Source: Oceanicaulis sp. (GTDB lineage: Bacteria; Pseudomonadota; Alphaproteobacteria; Caulobacterales; Maricaulaceae). From it: a DNA stretch of 12,518 bases. Position numbers and translations under genes: made by a program. Location: contig RKRX01000076.1 of assembly GCA_007571185.1 (NCBI GenBank), forward strand, positions 1 through 12,518, read 5' to 3'. Shown here in pieces: positions 1-7,439 of this stretch. The notes under the pieces are model-generated. The model was not told the DNA's origin, did not search any database, and saw only the letters and a program-made list of their open reading frames with translations. How positions within the stretch are numbered: the stretch's first letter is position 1; every line of letters begins with the position of its first letter.

Positions 1-557
1 GATGGGTATAAGAGACTGCCCGTCACCTGATCGGGAGCGCGATCAGGGAAATTCACGTTGAGCACAGTGTTTTCACTCCAGTGCGATTCCAGCAGAGTCC
101 CGAGCACACGCGGGCCATACTCGGCAGCGGTTTCCCAGCGAATCGCCGCTCCATCATCAAAGCCATAGGCTTGGGAAAAGGCAATCGAACGAATTCCCAT
201 CTGGGCGCCCTGCATAGCTCCCGCGATAGTGCCCGAAACCGTGATGTCATCGGCGATGTTCTGACCTGAGTTCACCCCTGAAAGCACCAGGTCCGGCCGA
301 CCATCTCGGATCAAAACGTCCAGCGCCATATGCACACAGTCGGTGGGCGTGCCGGAAACCGAGAACCGCTTGTCCCCGAACTGCTGCACCCGCAGCGGTG
401 CGTTCAGCGTCACCGCCCGCCCCGTACCGGACTGTTCTTCCGCCGGCGCCACCACCCAAACATCATCGGACAAAGCGCCGACTATCCCTTCAAGCACCTT
501 CAACCCGGGCGCGTGAATGCCATCATCATTGATCAGCAGAATTCTAGGCACGCTCAC
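1..557 (-). CDS. surE: SurE 5'/3'-nucleotidase (survival protein E), 3' end cut by window edge
   Basis: SurE is a cytoplasmic metal-dependent phosphatase that removes phosphate from nucleoside 5'- and 3'-monophosphates; it is linked to stationary-phase survival. I translated the minus strand directly from a GTG at 557, because no ATG lies near the true start. About 185 codons of a usual ~250-260 are present, reading open to base 1. Visible family motifs are the N-terminal [14 protein letters not shown] (metal-binding Asp pair), [12 protein letters not shown] (metal-binding Ser), SGTPTDCVH and [12 protein letters not shown] (metal-binding Asn). The GTG overlaps the serS stop as GTGA, with a GGAG ten bases upstream inside serS, so it is probably translationally coupled to serS. 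A second in-frame GTG at 551 is possible but lies too far from that GGAG. Identification is firm; the C-terminus cannot be seen. Confidence 0.96.
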   Translation of the reverse strand, partial: MSVPRILLINDDGIHAPGLKVLEGIVGALSDDVWVVAPAEEQSGTGRAVTLNAPLRVQQFGDKRFSVSGTPTDCVHMALDVLIRDGRPDLVLSGVNSGQNIADDITVSGTIAGAMQGAQMGIRSIAFSQAYGFDDGAAIRWETAAEYGPRVLGTLLESHWSENTVLNVNFPDRAPDQVTGSLLYP

Positions 558-1828
558 GGCTGAATCACTCCATGACCGCCCATATAGGGACGCAGCGCCT
601 CGGGGACGCGGACCGAGCCATCCATCTGCTGATGGTTCTCAAGAATAGCGACCAGCGCACGGCCCACAGCCAGGCCCGATCCATTCAAGGTGTGCAGGAA
701 GTCAATTGCCTTCCCCCCCCCCTTGCGATAGCGCGCGTTCATGCGGCGCGCCTGGAAATCACCGCAGGTCGAACACGAGCTGATCTCGCGATAGGTGTTC
801 TGGCCGGGCATCCAGACCTCAAGATCATAGGTGCGGCGAGCCGAAAAACCCATATCGCCTGCGCACAGCTTCATCACACGATACGGCAGCTCCAGACGGC
901 GCAGCACGTCTTCGGCGCACCGGGTCATGCGCTCAAGTTCTTCTTCGGACTGATCCGGCGTTGTTATTGAGACCAGTTCCACTTTCTGGAACTGGTGCAT
1001 GCGGATCAGCCCCCGGGTGTCACGGCCTGCGGCGCCTGCTTCGGACCGGAAGCACGCGGTCAGCGCTGTCATGCGAACTGGGAAATTATCCTCGGCATGA
1101 ATGAAATCGCGCACCAGATTGGTCAGCGGCACTTCTGCAGTGGGAATCAACCAGCGACCATCGCCGGTGCGAAAAAGATCGTCTGCAAACTTGGGCAACT
1201 GACCTGTGCCGAATACCGCTTCATCACGCACCAGGTACGGCACGGAAATCTCCCGATACCCATGCTTATTGATCTGGAGGTCCAGCATAAACTGGCCCAG
1301 CGCCCGTTCCAACCGCGCCAGAAGGCCCTGCAGCACAGCGAAGCGAGCGCCCGAGAGGGCAGCAGCGCGTTCAAAATCCAACCCCAGACGCCCACCCACA
1401 GCGACATGATCGTCCGCCCTGAAATCAAACTCGCGCGGCTCCCCCCAGCACCGGATTTCTTCATTGTCGTTTTCATCTTCGCCCTTGGGTACGTCATCGG
1501 CCGGACAGTTGGGCAATGCAGCCAGGTGCTGGTTGAGAACTTCCTCAGCGGTGCGCACTTCCTCGGTCAAGCGCTCCATTTCCGATTTCAGCGCCGCCAT
1601 TTTGGCGCTCAGCGCCTTGAAGCGACCCTCATCGCCCCGAACCTTTGCCTTGCCTATTTCCCTGGACCTGGCATTGCGTTCGGTTTCAGCCTCCTGAAGA
1701 CGCGAGACAGCTTGGCGACGACGGGCATCCAGAGCAATCAAGCGCTGGGCCTGCGGCTCCAGGCCGCGCCGAGCCATGGCTATATCGAACACAGCCGGCT
1801 TTTCGCGGATCAAACGGATATCATGCAT
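554..1828 (-). CDS. serS: Seryl-tRNA synthetase (SerRS)
   Basis: Class II aminoacyl-tRNA synthetase that charges tRNA-Ser (and tRNA-Sec) with serine in the cytoplasm. From the ATG at 1828 it is 424 aa, the normal family length. Residues ~25-105 form the charged helical coiled-coil arm that grips tRNA. The catalytic domain follows: motif 1 region [11 protein letters not shown] (~190-200), the TAEVPLTNL substrate loop, motif 2 [15 protein letters not shown] with [10 protein letters not shown] (~260-285), and motif 3 [19 protein letters not shown] (~382-400). I prefer the ATG over the upstream in-frame TTG at 1840 because family members begin close to MHDIRLIRE. Neither start has a clear Shine-Dalgarno sequence. 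A run of ten G bases encodes part of KGGGK at ~369-373. The gene lies 72 bases after tatC and overlaps surE by 4 bases. Confidence 0.97.
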   Translation of the reverse strand: MHDIRLIREKPAVFDIAMARRGLEPQAQRLIALDARRRQAVSRLQEAETERNARSREIGKAKVRGDEGRFKALSAKMAALKSEMERLTEEVRTAEEVLNQHLAALPNCPADDVPKGEDENDNEEIRCWGEPREFDFRADDHVAVGGRLGLDFERAAALSGARFAVLQGLLARLERALGQFMLDLQINKHGYREISVPYLVRDEAVFGTGQLPKFADDLFRTGDGRWLIPTAEVPLTNLVRDFIHAEDNFPVRMTALTACFRSEAGAAGRDTRGLIRMHQFQKVELVSITTPDQSEEELERMTRCAEDVLRRLELPYRVMKLCAGDMGFSARRTYDLEVWMPGQNTYREISSCSTCGDFQARRMNARYRKGGGKAIDFLHTLNGSGLAVGRALVAILENHQQMDGSVRVPEALRPYMGGHGVIQP

Positions 1829-1904
1829 GATGAGGCTCAAACGGGCTGCAAAGTGGAAGGATGAACCCGGGTGATACGCTCACCGACAGCACCCGTCCAC
1901 TCAT
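1821..1904 (-). other. 27-codon ORF linking tatC to serS (possible coupling ORF)
   Basis: An ATG overlaps the tatC stop as ATGA and opens a 27-codon frame ([16 protein letters not shown]...). It ends in a TGA just inside the start of serS. The serS ATG lacks a visible Shine-Dalgarno sequence, so ribosomes terminating here could reinitiate on serS. The peptide resembles nothing I know, and a chance ORF of this length is common. I list it only because both ends touch the flanking genes. Confidence 0.15.
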
Positions 1905-2713
1905 GAAACAGGCTCGCCCTTATCTTCATTGCCGGGCTCCACTAGTTTCACGGCAAGAATCGACAACCCGTACAGCCCGAACATCGCAGCCCCCAGAAAC
2001 AGCTGGCTGATGGGATCCGGCGGAGTAATGAAAGCCGCAAAAGCGGCAATGCCCACCAGAGCAAACTTCCAGAACTTTATCAAATCGCGAGAGGTCAGGA
2101 TACCAGCCTTACCCAAAAGCGACAACAGAACAGGCAACTGGAAACTGATTCCGAAGGCCAAGATCAATGTGGTGACTAGGTTGAGATACTCCGACACCCG
2201 GGTGAGCATCTGGATGGAAGGCTGACCCTCTGCGCCAACCTGTTCCTGACCCAAGGCGAAACCCATCACGAAGGGCAGGATGACGTAATAGACAAAGGCC
2301 ATCCCCGTCACGAACAAAGCTGGCGCCGCCAACAGGAACGGCGCCAAGGCCAAACGTTCATTCTTGTACAACCCCGGACGGATGAAAGCCCAGACCTGAT
2401 AGGCAATCACTGGGAAAGCCAGAATAATAGCGCCGAATAGCGCCAGCCTGAGCTTGACGAAAAAAAACTCCAGCGGGGCGGTGAAAATCAGCTGCAAAGC
2501 CAGCGCATCGCCGCGGACCTGTCGGGCAGCGTTCACGAATGGCGCTAGAAGCACATTGTAAATCCATTCGGCGAAACCAAAACAGATCACAAAACCCAAA
2601 GCCACAGCGCCAAGCGACCAAATCAACCGGTTCCGCAACTCTGCCAGATGCGCCATGAGCGGTGCGCGTGAGGCTTCAACCTCGTCGTCATGCTCAATCG
2701 GGAGGGCGCCCAT
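1901..2713 (-). CDS. tatC: Twin-arginine translocase subunit TatC
   Basis: Core polytopic inner-membrane receptor that recognises the twin-arginine signal peptide and, with TatB and TatA, exports folded proteins. The protein is 270 aa from the ATG at 2713, which overlaps the tatB stop as TGATG; a TTG one codon upstream is less likely. Conserved features are the cytoplasmic N-terminal APLMAHLAELRNRLI (receptor Glu at ~25), the first cytoplasmic loop FIRPGLYKNER (Phe110 and Glu119 match the signal-peptide contact residues of E. coli TatC), ITPPDPISQ (~229-237), and about six hydrophobic segments. The C-terminal tail is short and charged. It lies in the usual tatA-tatB-tatC order, so the three subunits are probably made together. 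Confidence 0.97.
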   Translation of the reverse strand: MGALPIEHDDEVEASRAPLMAHLAELRNRLIWSLGAVALGFVICFGFAEWIYNVLLAPFVNAARQVRGDALALQLIFTAPLEFFFVKLRLALFGAIILAFPVIAYQVWAFIRPGLYKNERLALAPFLLAAPALFVTGMAFVYYVILPFVMGFALGQEQVGAEGQPSIQMLTRVSEYLNLVTTLILAFGISFQLPVLLSLLGKAGILTSRDLIKFWKFALVGIAAFAAFITPPDPISQLFLGAAMFGLYGLSILAVKLVEPGNEDKGEPVS

Positions 2714-3129
2714 CAACCCTCTCCGGTTTTGCTGTCTTCAGAAGCGGCCGCAACACGCTCCGAAGTCAGGGTCGCACCCTCCTGTGGAATCGGGTTCGCC
2801 ATAAACCGGGAGTCACCGGACAAACCGCGCGGATGCGGTCGGTCTTCGGCAACGCGTATCATGTCTGTACGGGCATCACGGAACTCGCGCCGGATCTCGT
2901 TGACCGGGTTGGCCTGCTTGAGAGCTTTGACTTCCTCACGCAACTCGGCGAGCTCGGCCTCTCGGCCCAGCTCATCAAAGCTACGTTGAAACTCCCGCGC
3001 AGTGGCGCGGACCTGGCCCATGACCTGGCCCACCCGGCGCACCATGAGGGGCAGTTCACGCGGGCCCACCACCACCAGAGCAATCACAACTAGAACCAAA
3101 AGTTCCTGGAAACCGAAACCGGGATTCAT
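2713..3129 (-). CDS. tatB: Twin-arginine translocase subunit TatB
   Basis: TatB pairs with TatC to form the receptor complex for twin-arginine precursors at the inner membrane. From the ATG at 3129 it is 138 aa. It begins with MNPGFGFQELLVLVVIALVV, a single N-terminal membrane helix, then the hinge GPRELPLMVRRVG and a long amphipathic, charged helix (~30-75), and ends in a variable polar tail. This is TatB rather than TatA architecture: the helix is longer and there is no FGGRGKI hinge. A GGGGAG about ten bases upstream supports this ATG over the TTG at 3138. The gene starts 5 bases after the tatA stop and overlaps tatC by one base. Confidence 0.93.
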   Translation of the reverse strand: MNPGFGFQELLVLVVIALVVVGPRELPLMVRRVGQVMGQVRATAREFQRSFDELGREAELAELREEVKALKQANPVNEIRREFRDARTDMIRVAEDRPHPRGLSGDSRFMANPIPQEGATLTSERVAAASEDSKTGEG

Positions 3130-3134
3130 AAGGG

Positions 3135-3368
3135 TCAACTCCCCGAGCGTTTATCCTCTCGTTCAGTCGATGTCGGCTCGGCAGCTCCCGTGTTCAACGT
3201 TTTGGCTGTACCGTCCGGCTTGTCTTCGTTGTCATCCCTGAGACCCTTGCGAAAAGCAGTCATACCCTTGGCCATATCCCCCATCAGGGCGGAAATTTTG
3301 CCGCGACCGCCAAACAGCAGTACCAGAAGGACCACAACGATCAGAATACCCGTCCAATGCATACCCAT
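3135..3368 (-). CDS. tatA: Twin-arginine translocase subunit TatA
   Basis: TatA oligomerises at the TatBC receptor to form the transient passage for folded proteins. The protein is 77 aa, typical for the family. It opens [20 protein letters not shown] (one membrane helix), continues with the classic hinge [17 protein letters not shown] and an amphipathic helix [10 protein letters not shown], and ends in a polar tail. The start at 3368 is chosen because GGAG (3377-3380) lies eight bases upstream; the ATG at 3362 is spaced worse. The frame stays open upstream to 3485, but that stretch has no membrane-protein character and precedes the ribosome site, so I exclude it. It is first of the tat genes and follows scpB after 135 bases, which leaves room for an internal promoter, although none is convincing. 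Confidence 0.95.
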   Translation of the reverse strand: MGMHWTGILIVVVLLVLLFGGRGKISALMGDMAKGMTAFRKGLRDDNEDKPDGTAKTLNTGAAEPTSTEREDKRSGS

Positions 3369-3503
3369 GTGACGCTCTCCTTCAACCGACGGCAAACGCG
3401 CCCGGATGCGCCCGCCCTGTCTCTCCTCTAGAAGATATTCTCTCCGGGGTCCAACCACCAGGGCCGCCTGAGCCCAGGAAACCATTTTTCGCCGCCATCT
3501 GAT

Positions 3504-4274
3504 CTAGGTATCGGGGTTCTCGCCTTCCAGAAAGTCCGTGTGAAACCGGGGAGCTTCATCTTCGGTGAACAAATCCTCCTCTTCTTCCAGCCGAATGCGC
3601 CCCGGCACGCGGATGGTAAAATCCGGCGGCAAGCGACCGGACAACAACCCCGCCGCCTTTAGATCCGACACTCCGGGAAGATCTGACAGGTTGGCGAGGC
3701 CAAAATAATCCATGAACGTGTCCGTTATTCCATAGGTAATGGGGCGCCCCGGCATCCTGCGACGACCACGCAAGCGTATCCATTTCAGGTCCAGCAACGG
3801 GTCCAGCACGCCCCTGGACACAGCCACACCACGGATTTCTTCAATCTCGGCGCGCGTCACTGGCTGATGATAGGCGATGATGGCCAAAGTTTCGAGCGCG
3901 GCCTGTGACAGCTTGCGCGGCTCTTTGTACTCTGTGCGCAAGAGCCAGCCCATATCTTCAGCTGTCTGAAAGCGCCACCGCCCGCCTACCTCCACAAGGT
4001 TCACCCCGGCGTTGGCGTATCTGTCCCGAACCGTATTGATGAGGCCGCGTACGTCGCTGCCTTCAGGCAGACGCGACCGCAAGGTATCCAGATCCAGCGG
4101 TTCAGACGCAGCGAACAACAGCGCCTCTACTATGCGGATAGAATTGGCGTCATTATCGGGGGCGGACTGGCCGCCCGACAGGTCGTGATTTTCGGGGGAC
4201 GAAGCGGCGGCCTGCGCGCGCAAAGCCTTGATAGCCCGAGAAATCAGATCGTTATCTTCAGGAGCGGAACTCAT
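3504..4274 (-). CDS. scpB: Segregation and condensation protein B (ScpB)
   Basis: ScpB dimers bind the kleisin ScpA and help the SMC condensin compact and segregate the chromosome. The protein is 256 aa. It has a variable polar N-terminus (~1-45), then RIVEALLFAASEPLDLDTLR, the first winged helix of the family, and the second winged helix around LSQAALETLAIIAYHQPVTRAEIEEIRG, the best-conserved ScpB signature. A further conserved stretch, GRPITYGITDTFMDYFGL, follows, and the tail is acidic. The ATG lies 3 bases after the scpA stop, and the 3' end of scpA supplies an excellent ribosome site (AAGGAGGATGA), so scpA and scpB are surely co-translated. Confidence 0.95.
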   Translation of the reverse strand: MSSAPEDNDLISRAIKALRAQAAASSPENHDLSGGQSAPDNDANSIRIVEALLFAASEPLDLDTLRSRLPEGSDVRGLINTVRDRYANAGVNLVEVGGRWRFQTAEDMGWLLRTEYKEPRKLSQAALETLAIIAYHQPVTRAEIEEIRGVAVSRGVLDPLLDLKWIRLRGRRRMPGRPITYGITDTFMDYFGLANLSDLPGVSDLKAAGLLSGRLPPDFTIRVPGRIRLEEEEDLFTEDEAPRFHTDFLEGENPDT

Positions 4275-4277
4275 GCC

Positions 4278-5102
4278 TCATCCTCCTTCTTCATCCGCGC
4301 CGGACGTCTTGCGTAACCAGATCGGGCCATAGGTCTCGTCCTGGCGGATATGCACCTCGCCATTCCTGGTGATCTCAAGCGCCGCCACCAGCGAGGAGGC
4401 CAGCACAGAATCCGTGCCAGGCGCATCATGACCCAATTCTTCTTCGCTGGGCAGAAGCCGGTCTAATCGCTCCCATCCTGTCAGACGCCGGGTGATGGCG
4501 GTCAGCCGGAGGCGCGCCTTTTCCAACCCGTAAACATTGGACGATCCGGGTTGGTACGTGGTGAAAGCCCGGCGTTCACGCCGGACAGCGTACGCCTTCA
4601 GAAGATCATGAAGCTCAGCTTCATAAACCGGGGTGCGAACCGAGCGCACGCCTTCAGGTCTTCCACGAGTGAACACATCGCGTCCGCACACAGCCCGGGC
4701 CATCAGCGCATCCGCCGCTGCTCGCATGGCGTCCAGACGCTTGAGTCGAAAGGCCAGAGCGGCCGCCATGTCTTCGGGCTCGGGACCGTCCTCTTCGGAC
4801 AGTGACCCGGGCAACAGGAGGCGCGTTTTGAGATAGGTGAGCCAGGCCGCCATCACCAGATATTCTGCGGCAATGTCGAGGCGCTGGCTGCGTGCTTCAT
4901 GGATGAAAACCAGGTATTGGTCAGCCAAGTCAGCCATGGGCATCATGGCCAGGTCCACCTTGTTCTTCCGCACCAGTGCGAGAAGCAGGTGCAGAGGACC
5001 TTCCCAACCGCCAAGATCTACAATCAGTGCTTCCGCTGCATCGGCATTCCGGGCGGCAGTGAACTTTTCACCATCTCTAGGATCGTCAAATAAATCACTC
5101 AT
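4278..5102 (-). CDS. scpA: Segregation and condensation protein A (ScpA, kleisin)
   Basis: ScpA is the kleisin that bridges the SMC heads and recruits ScpB in the bacterial condensin complex. From the ATG at 5102 it is 274 aa, a normal length. The diagnostic N-terminal stretch is DLGGWEGPLHLLLALVRKNK (~30-49), followed by VDLAMMPMADLADQYLVFI and AAEYLVMAAWLTYLKTRLLL, the kleisin helices. The C-terminal winged helix includes VALEITRNGEVHIRQDETYGPIWL. The frame is open to 5186, but the extra 28 residues are rich in Cys, His and Arg and unlike ScpA, so MSDLFDDPRD is taken as the start. The best purine-rich tract upstream is poorly placed (about 15 bases away). In many relatives this gene directly follows nagZ, which is missing here. 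Confidence 0.94.
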   Translation of the reverse strand: MSDLFDDPRDGEKFTAARNADAAEALIVDLGGWEGPLHLLLALVRKNKVDLAMMPMADLADQYLVFIHEARSQRLDIAAEYLVMAAWLTYLKTRLLLPGSLSEEDGPEPEDMAAALAFRLKRLDAMRAAADALMARAVCGRDVFTRGRPEGVRSVRTPVYEAELHDLLKAYAVRRERRAFTTYQPGSSNVYGLEKARLRLTAITRRLTGWERLDRLLPSEEELGHDAPGTDSVLASSLVAALEITRNGEVHIRQDETYGPIWLRKTSGADEEGG

Positions 5103-5125
5103 GGTTTCAGCGGTGCGCCCCCTGT

Positions 5126-5248
5126 CTACAACAGGACATTCAGACGCGCCGGTGCAGTGCGCGTATCCAGAACGTTGGACATGCAACGCGCCAGATCATC
5201 AATCATCAACAGTCCGTCAAAACGGAAAAGCGTCGCTGTTACACTCAT
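5126..5248 (-). CDS. 40-codon small ORF coupled to SPOR gene; possible remnant of nagZ 5' end
   Basis: An ATG overlaps the stop of the SPOR gene as ATGA and opens a 40-codon frame ending in TAG 23 bases before the scpA start. The peptide begins MSVTATLFRFDGLLMIDD and ends ...TAPARLNVLL. In Caulobacter- and Rhizobium-type chromosomes this position is held by nagZ (beta-N-acetylhexosaminidase, ~340 aa). NagZ proteins begin with a short beta strand, a Gly-Leu turn and an acidic helix start, and the first ~20 residues here could align with that. The match is weak and made by eye only. It could equally be a functional small protein, a coupling ORF or chance. No catalytic NagZ motif (such as KHFPGHG) is present. 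Confidence 0.3.
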   Translation of the reverse strand: MSVTATLFRFDGLLMIDDLARCMSNVLDTRTAPARLNVLL

Positions 5249-6063
5249 CGACTCACAACCAGACAATCCTGACCTTGCGATTCAAGTGCTGTGCAGAAGG
5301 CCAAGGCTTCCTGATGGCTGACGAAGGCGCCCGCCCGTAAACGATGAAACATCCCGCGATCACCCAGATCAGCAGGTTGAATGTCTGAGACGCGACCGGC
5401 AGCCATATCCGGGAAACGCGTCACAAACGCCTCCCATCCAGCTTCGGCATCCTTACGTGAACGGAAGGCGCCGATCTGCGCCACATAGACACCGTGTGCT
5501 TCGACAGGCAAACGACCAGATAGTTCTGATTGCACAGGAGGTTGCAGCTGCACAGGTCCTGAGTGCTCCGGTTGCGGTGGACGAGACGCAGGCTGAGCCT
5601 CGGATTTGGGTTGGACAGGTTCAGGATCGTTCACCAGCGAGTCCGGTTCATCAGCGCCGGCGGTCTCCTGCGGCTGTGGAACCGGCAGACTCTCCACCGG
5701 TTCGGGCGTTACCGGCTCTTCGCGCACGTCGCGTGCCGGTATAAGCATTTCATCCTGCACATCTGCACCTTCCCGCAACTGATAGGCGGACAAGTCCTGA
5801 TCGGGCGCTTCATAGCCGCCGGGATCTTCAGGCACGACGCGATAGGGGTGAGCGTCAGCGGTGATGATCGGGCTCCGCCCACGTTCACGCACCCCCAACT
5901 GGAAGGTGTTGTAGACCACCACCACAAAGGCCAGAGACACCATGACAGACGCGCCCAGAAACCACCAGCCCCGGCGGTCCTGCTCGTCCGTCCGGATATC
6001 GAAGGTGTCGCACTCATCCGGTGGCGGCGTGTAGGCGCCATAACGGGTATCATCATCGGTCAT
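5245..6063 (-). CDS. Membrane-anchored SPOR-domain protein
   Basis: A 272-aa bitopic inner-membrane protein with a C-terminal SPOR domain, a fold that binds septal peptidoglycan with denuded glycan strands. Residues 1-32 are cytoplasmic and acidic. A hydrophobic segment at ~33-53 (WWFLGASVMVSLAFVVVVY) is the anchor. Residues ~60-185 form a periplasmic linker rich in Pro, Glu and Gln. The SPOR domain spans ~191-271 and starts GVYVAQIGAFRSRKDAEAGW. It contains the typical beta-alpha-beta repeats (YVAQIGAF / HRLRAGAF) and ends CLVVSR. Likely roles are cell division or envelope maintenance. It is not FtsN by any evidence I can see. In many alphaproteobacteria this gene lies between argS and nagZ; neither is here. 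Its ATG lies 122 bases after dgt, and its stop overlaps the small ORF. Confidence 0.9.
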   Translation of the reverse strand: MTDDDTRYGAYTPPPDECDTFDIRTDEQDRRGWWFLGASVMVSLAFVVVVYNTFQLGVRERGRSPIITADAHPYRVVPEDPGGYEAPDQDLSAYQLREGADVQDEMLIPARDVREEPVTPEPVESLPVPQPQETAGADEPDSLVNDPEPVQPKSEAQPASRPPQPEHSGPVQLQPPVQSELSGRLPVEAHGVYVAQIGAFRSRKDAEAGWEAFVTRFPDMAAGRVSDIQPADLGDRGMFHRLRAGAFVSHQEALAFCTALESQGQDCLVVSR

Positions 6064-6115
6064 CGTCTTTACCGTACGGATTTGCGCCGCTCTGATTCGG
6101 CGGGCTGTGCGTCAT

Positions 6116-6121
6116 ACTATA
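6116..6121 (-). promoter_or_regulatory. Possible -10 element for the SPOR-scpA run
   Basis: The 122-base gap between dgt and the SPOR gene contains TATAGT on the minus strand, about 50 bases before the SPOR start. No good -35 box lies 16-18 bases upstream of it. The same gap holds a weak 5-bp hairpin (6085-6102). The gap is long for this tightly packed cluster, so a promoter is plausible, but this element alone is weak evidence. Confidence 0.2.
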
Positions 6122-6185
6122 CCAACAGGGGACTTTACACCGTATCGCTCTTGAAAAACAGGCATGTCCGCAACAGCGCACCGGC

Positions 6186-7355
6186 TCAGAACCAACTATC
6201 AACACCAAACAACTTGCGATGCTCTTCCACGGCAAAACAATCGGTCATGCCTGCGATATAATCACAGACCACCCGCGCGACGGCGCCGCTCCGGGTGCCA
6301 TCTTGTTGCAGATTTGCGGGCAACAGCATGGGGTCTGAAAGGAAAGCGGCAAAGAGATCCCTGATCACCATTTTCCCTTTCTCTTTCATACGTTTGACTT
6401 TATAGTGCAGATACATGTTCGTGTAAAGGAAACGCCGCACAGCGGTAAGGTTCTCGGTCATGGCGTCTGAAAAGGCGATCACAGGCATATCCAACGCTCG
6501 CACTGTATCCGCGTTGTCCGCACGGATTCTGTCCAGGCGGCGGCGGGACTCTTCGAGCACATCAGTCACCATCAGCCCGATCATTTCTCGCACGGCCTCA
6601 TGGATGAGGATGTTTTCGCTGATGTCTGGATAACATTCGCGGCACTGCCGGAACACTTGCCCCACCAGCGGCAGATCCATCAAATGATCAAGTTGCAGGA
6701 TGCCCGAGCGCAGGCCGTCATCAATATCGTGATTGTTGTAGGCGATATCATCGGAAAGAGCTGCAATCTGGCCCTCGACGCTTGAATAGGTGTGCAGTTC
6801 CAACGCTCGCCAGTCCTCATAGGCTCGAAAACCCCAGGGTAAAACCGAGGGGTCATCATCAACGCGCATCAGTGGACCGTTGTGCTTGACCACGCTCTCC
6901 AGAGTTTCCCAGGTCAGATTGAGCCCTTTAAATTCAGGGTAGCGAGTCTCGAGCCTGGTTATCACACGCAAGGTTTGGGCATTATGGTCGAATCCACCAA
7001 AGTTTTCCATGGCTTCTGAGAGTGCATCTTCGCCCGAATGTCCAAAAGGCGGGTGGCCAAGGTCGTGCGCCAGCGCGCTGGCTTCCGCCAGATCCTCATC
7101 AACATTCAGCGCGCGCGCCAGAGTCCGAGCAATCTGCGCCACTTCCAGAGAATGAGTCAGGCGAGTACGATAGGCGTCACCTTCGTGCGCCACGAAAACC
7201 TGTGTCTTTCCTTTCAAACGTCGGAAAGCGCTGGAATGAATTATGCGATCACGATCACGCTCGAACGGCGTACGCAAGACGCTCCCCGGCTGGGGATAAT
7301 AACGACCTCGGCTTTGGGCCGGATCACAGGCGTAAGGCGCGCGCATCGGGACCAT
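6186..7355 (-). CDS. dgt: dGTPase-like HD-domain dNTP triphosphohydrolase
   Basis: Member of the dGTP triphosphohydrolase family (type 2, dGTPase-like), which cleaves dNTPs to deoxynucleoside and triphosphate and so shapes dNTP pools. From the ATG at 7355 it is 389 aa. Family landmarks are RTPFERDRDRIIHSSAFRRL (~28-47), the HD-domain metal ligands in RLTHSLEVAQIAR (His ~68), ALAHDLGHPPFGHSGE (His-Asp ~97-98) and ALSDDIAYNNHDIDDG (Asp ~202-203), and a C-terminal helical region. The start is chosen because GGAG lies six bases upstream; MRAPYACDPA nine bases later is the alternative. The open frame to 7433 runs through the intergenic promoter region and is not counted. It is divergent from erpA. 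argS, which commonly follows it, is absent. Confidence 0.93.
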   Translation of the reverse strand: MVPMRAPYACDPAQSRGRYYPQPGSVLRTPFERDRDRIIHSSAFRRLKGKTQVFVAHEGDAYRTRLTHSLEVAQIARTLARALNVDEDLAEASALAHDLGHPPFGHSGEDALSEAMENFGGFDHNAQTLRVITRLETRYPEFKGLNLTWETLESVVKHNGPLMRVDDDPSVLPWGFRAYEDWRALELHTYSSVEGQIAALSDDIAYNNHDIDDGLRSGILQLDHLMDLPLVGQVFRQCRECYPDISENILIHEAVREMIGLMVTDVLEESRRRLDRIRADNADTVRALDMPVIAFSDAMTENLTAVRRFLYTNMYLHYKVKRMKEKGKMVIRDLFAAFLSDPMLLPANLQQDGTRSGAVARVVCDYIAGMTDCFAVEEHRKLFGVDSWF

Positions 7356-7366
7356 CTTCATCTCCA

Positions 7367-7396
7367 TTGCACAGGCGGACGGAATATCCATATACT
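7367..7396 (+). promoter_or_regulatory. Predicted sigma70-type promoter for erpA
   Basis: TTGCAC (7367-7372) and TATACT (7391-7396) are separated by 18 bases, close to housekeeping sigma-factor consensus. Transcription would start near 7403, giving a leader of about 37 bases before the erpA ATG; AAAGG lies about eleven bases upstream of that ATG. The site lies in the 84-base gap between the divergent dgt and erpA starts, which must also contain or abut the dgt promoter. Confidence 0.55.
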
Positions 7397-7439
7397 CAGG
7401 CGCAAGCCGGACGCCAGGCGCAGAAAGGTCCATACTAGC

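Noticed and set aside
995..1864. 289-codon plus-strand ORF antisense to serS
   Set aside because: It is a mirror of the high-GC serS coding frame. The product matches no family, and serS shows complete catalytic motifs on the other strand.
3369..3503. In-frame upstream extension of tatA to 3485, and a separate 38-codon Gly-rich ORF (3382-3498)
   Set aside because: The extension has no TatA character and precedes the proper ribosome site. The Gly-rich ORF has a biased composition typical of random GC-rich sequence.
5563..6261. 232-codon plus-strand ORF antisense to the SPOR gene and the end of dgt
   Set aside because: It crosses two real genes on the opposite strand and has no recognisable domain; composition-driven open frame.
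7038..7439. Long N-terminal extension of the erpA frame
   Set aside because: It is antisense to dgt, and the family start MSTALDTANI, with its ribosome site and promoter, lies at 7440.
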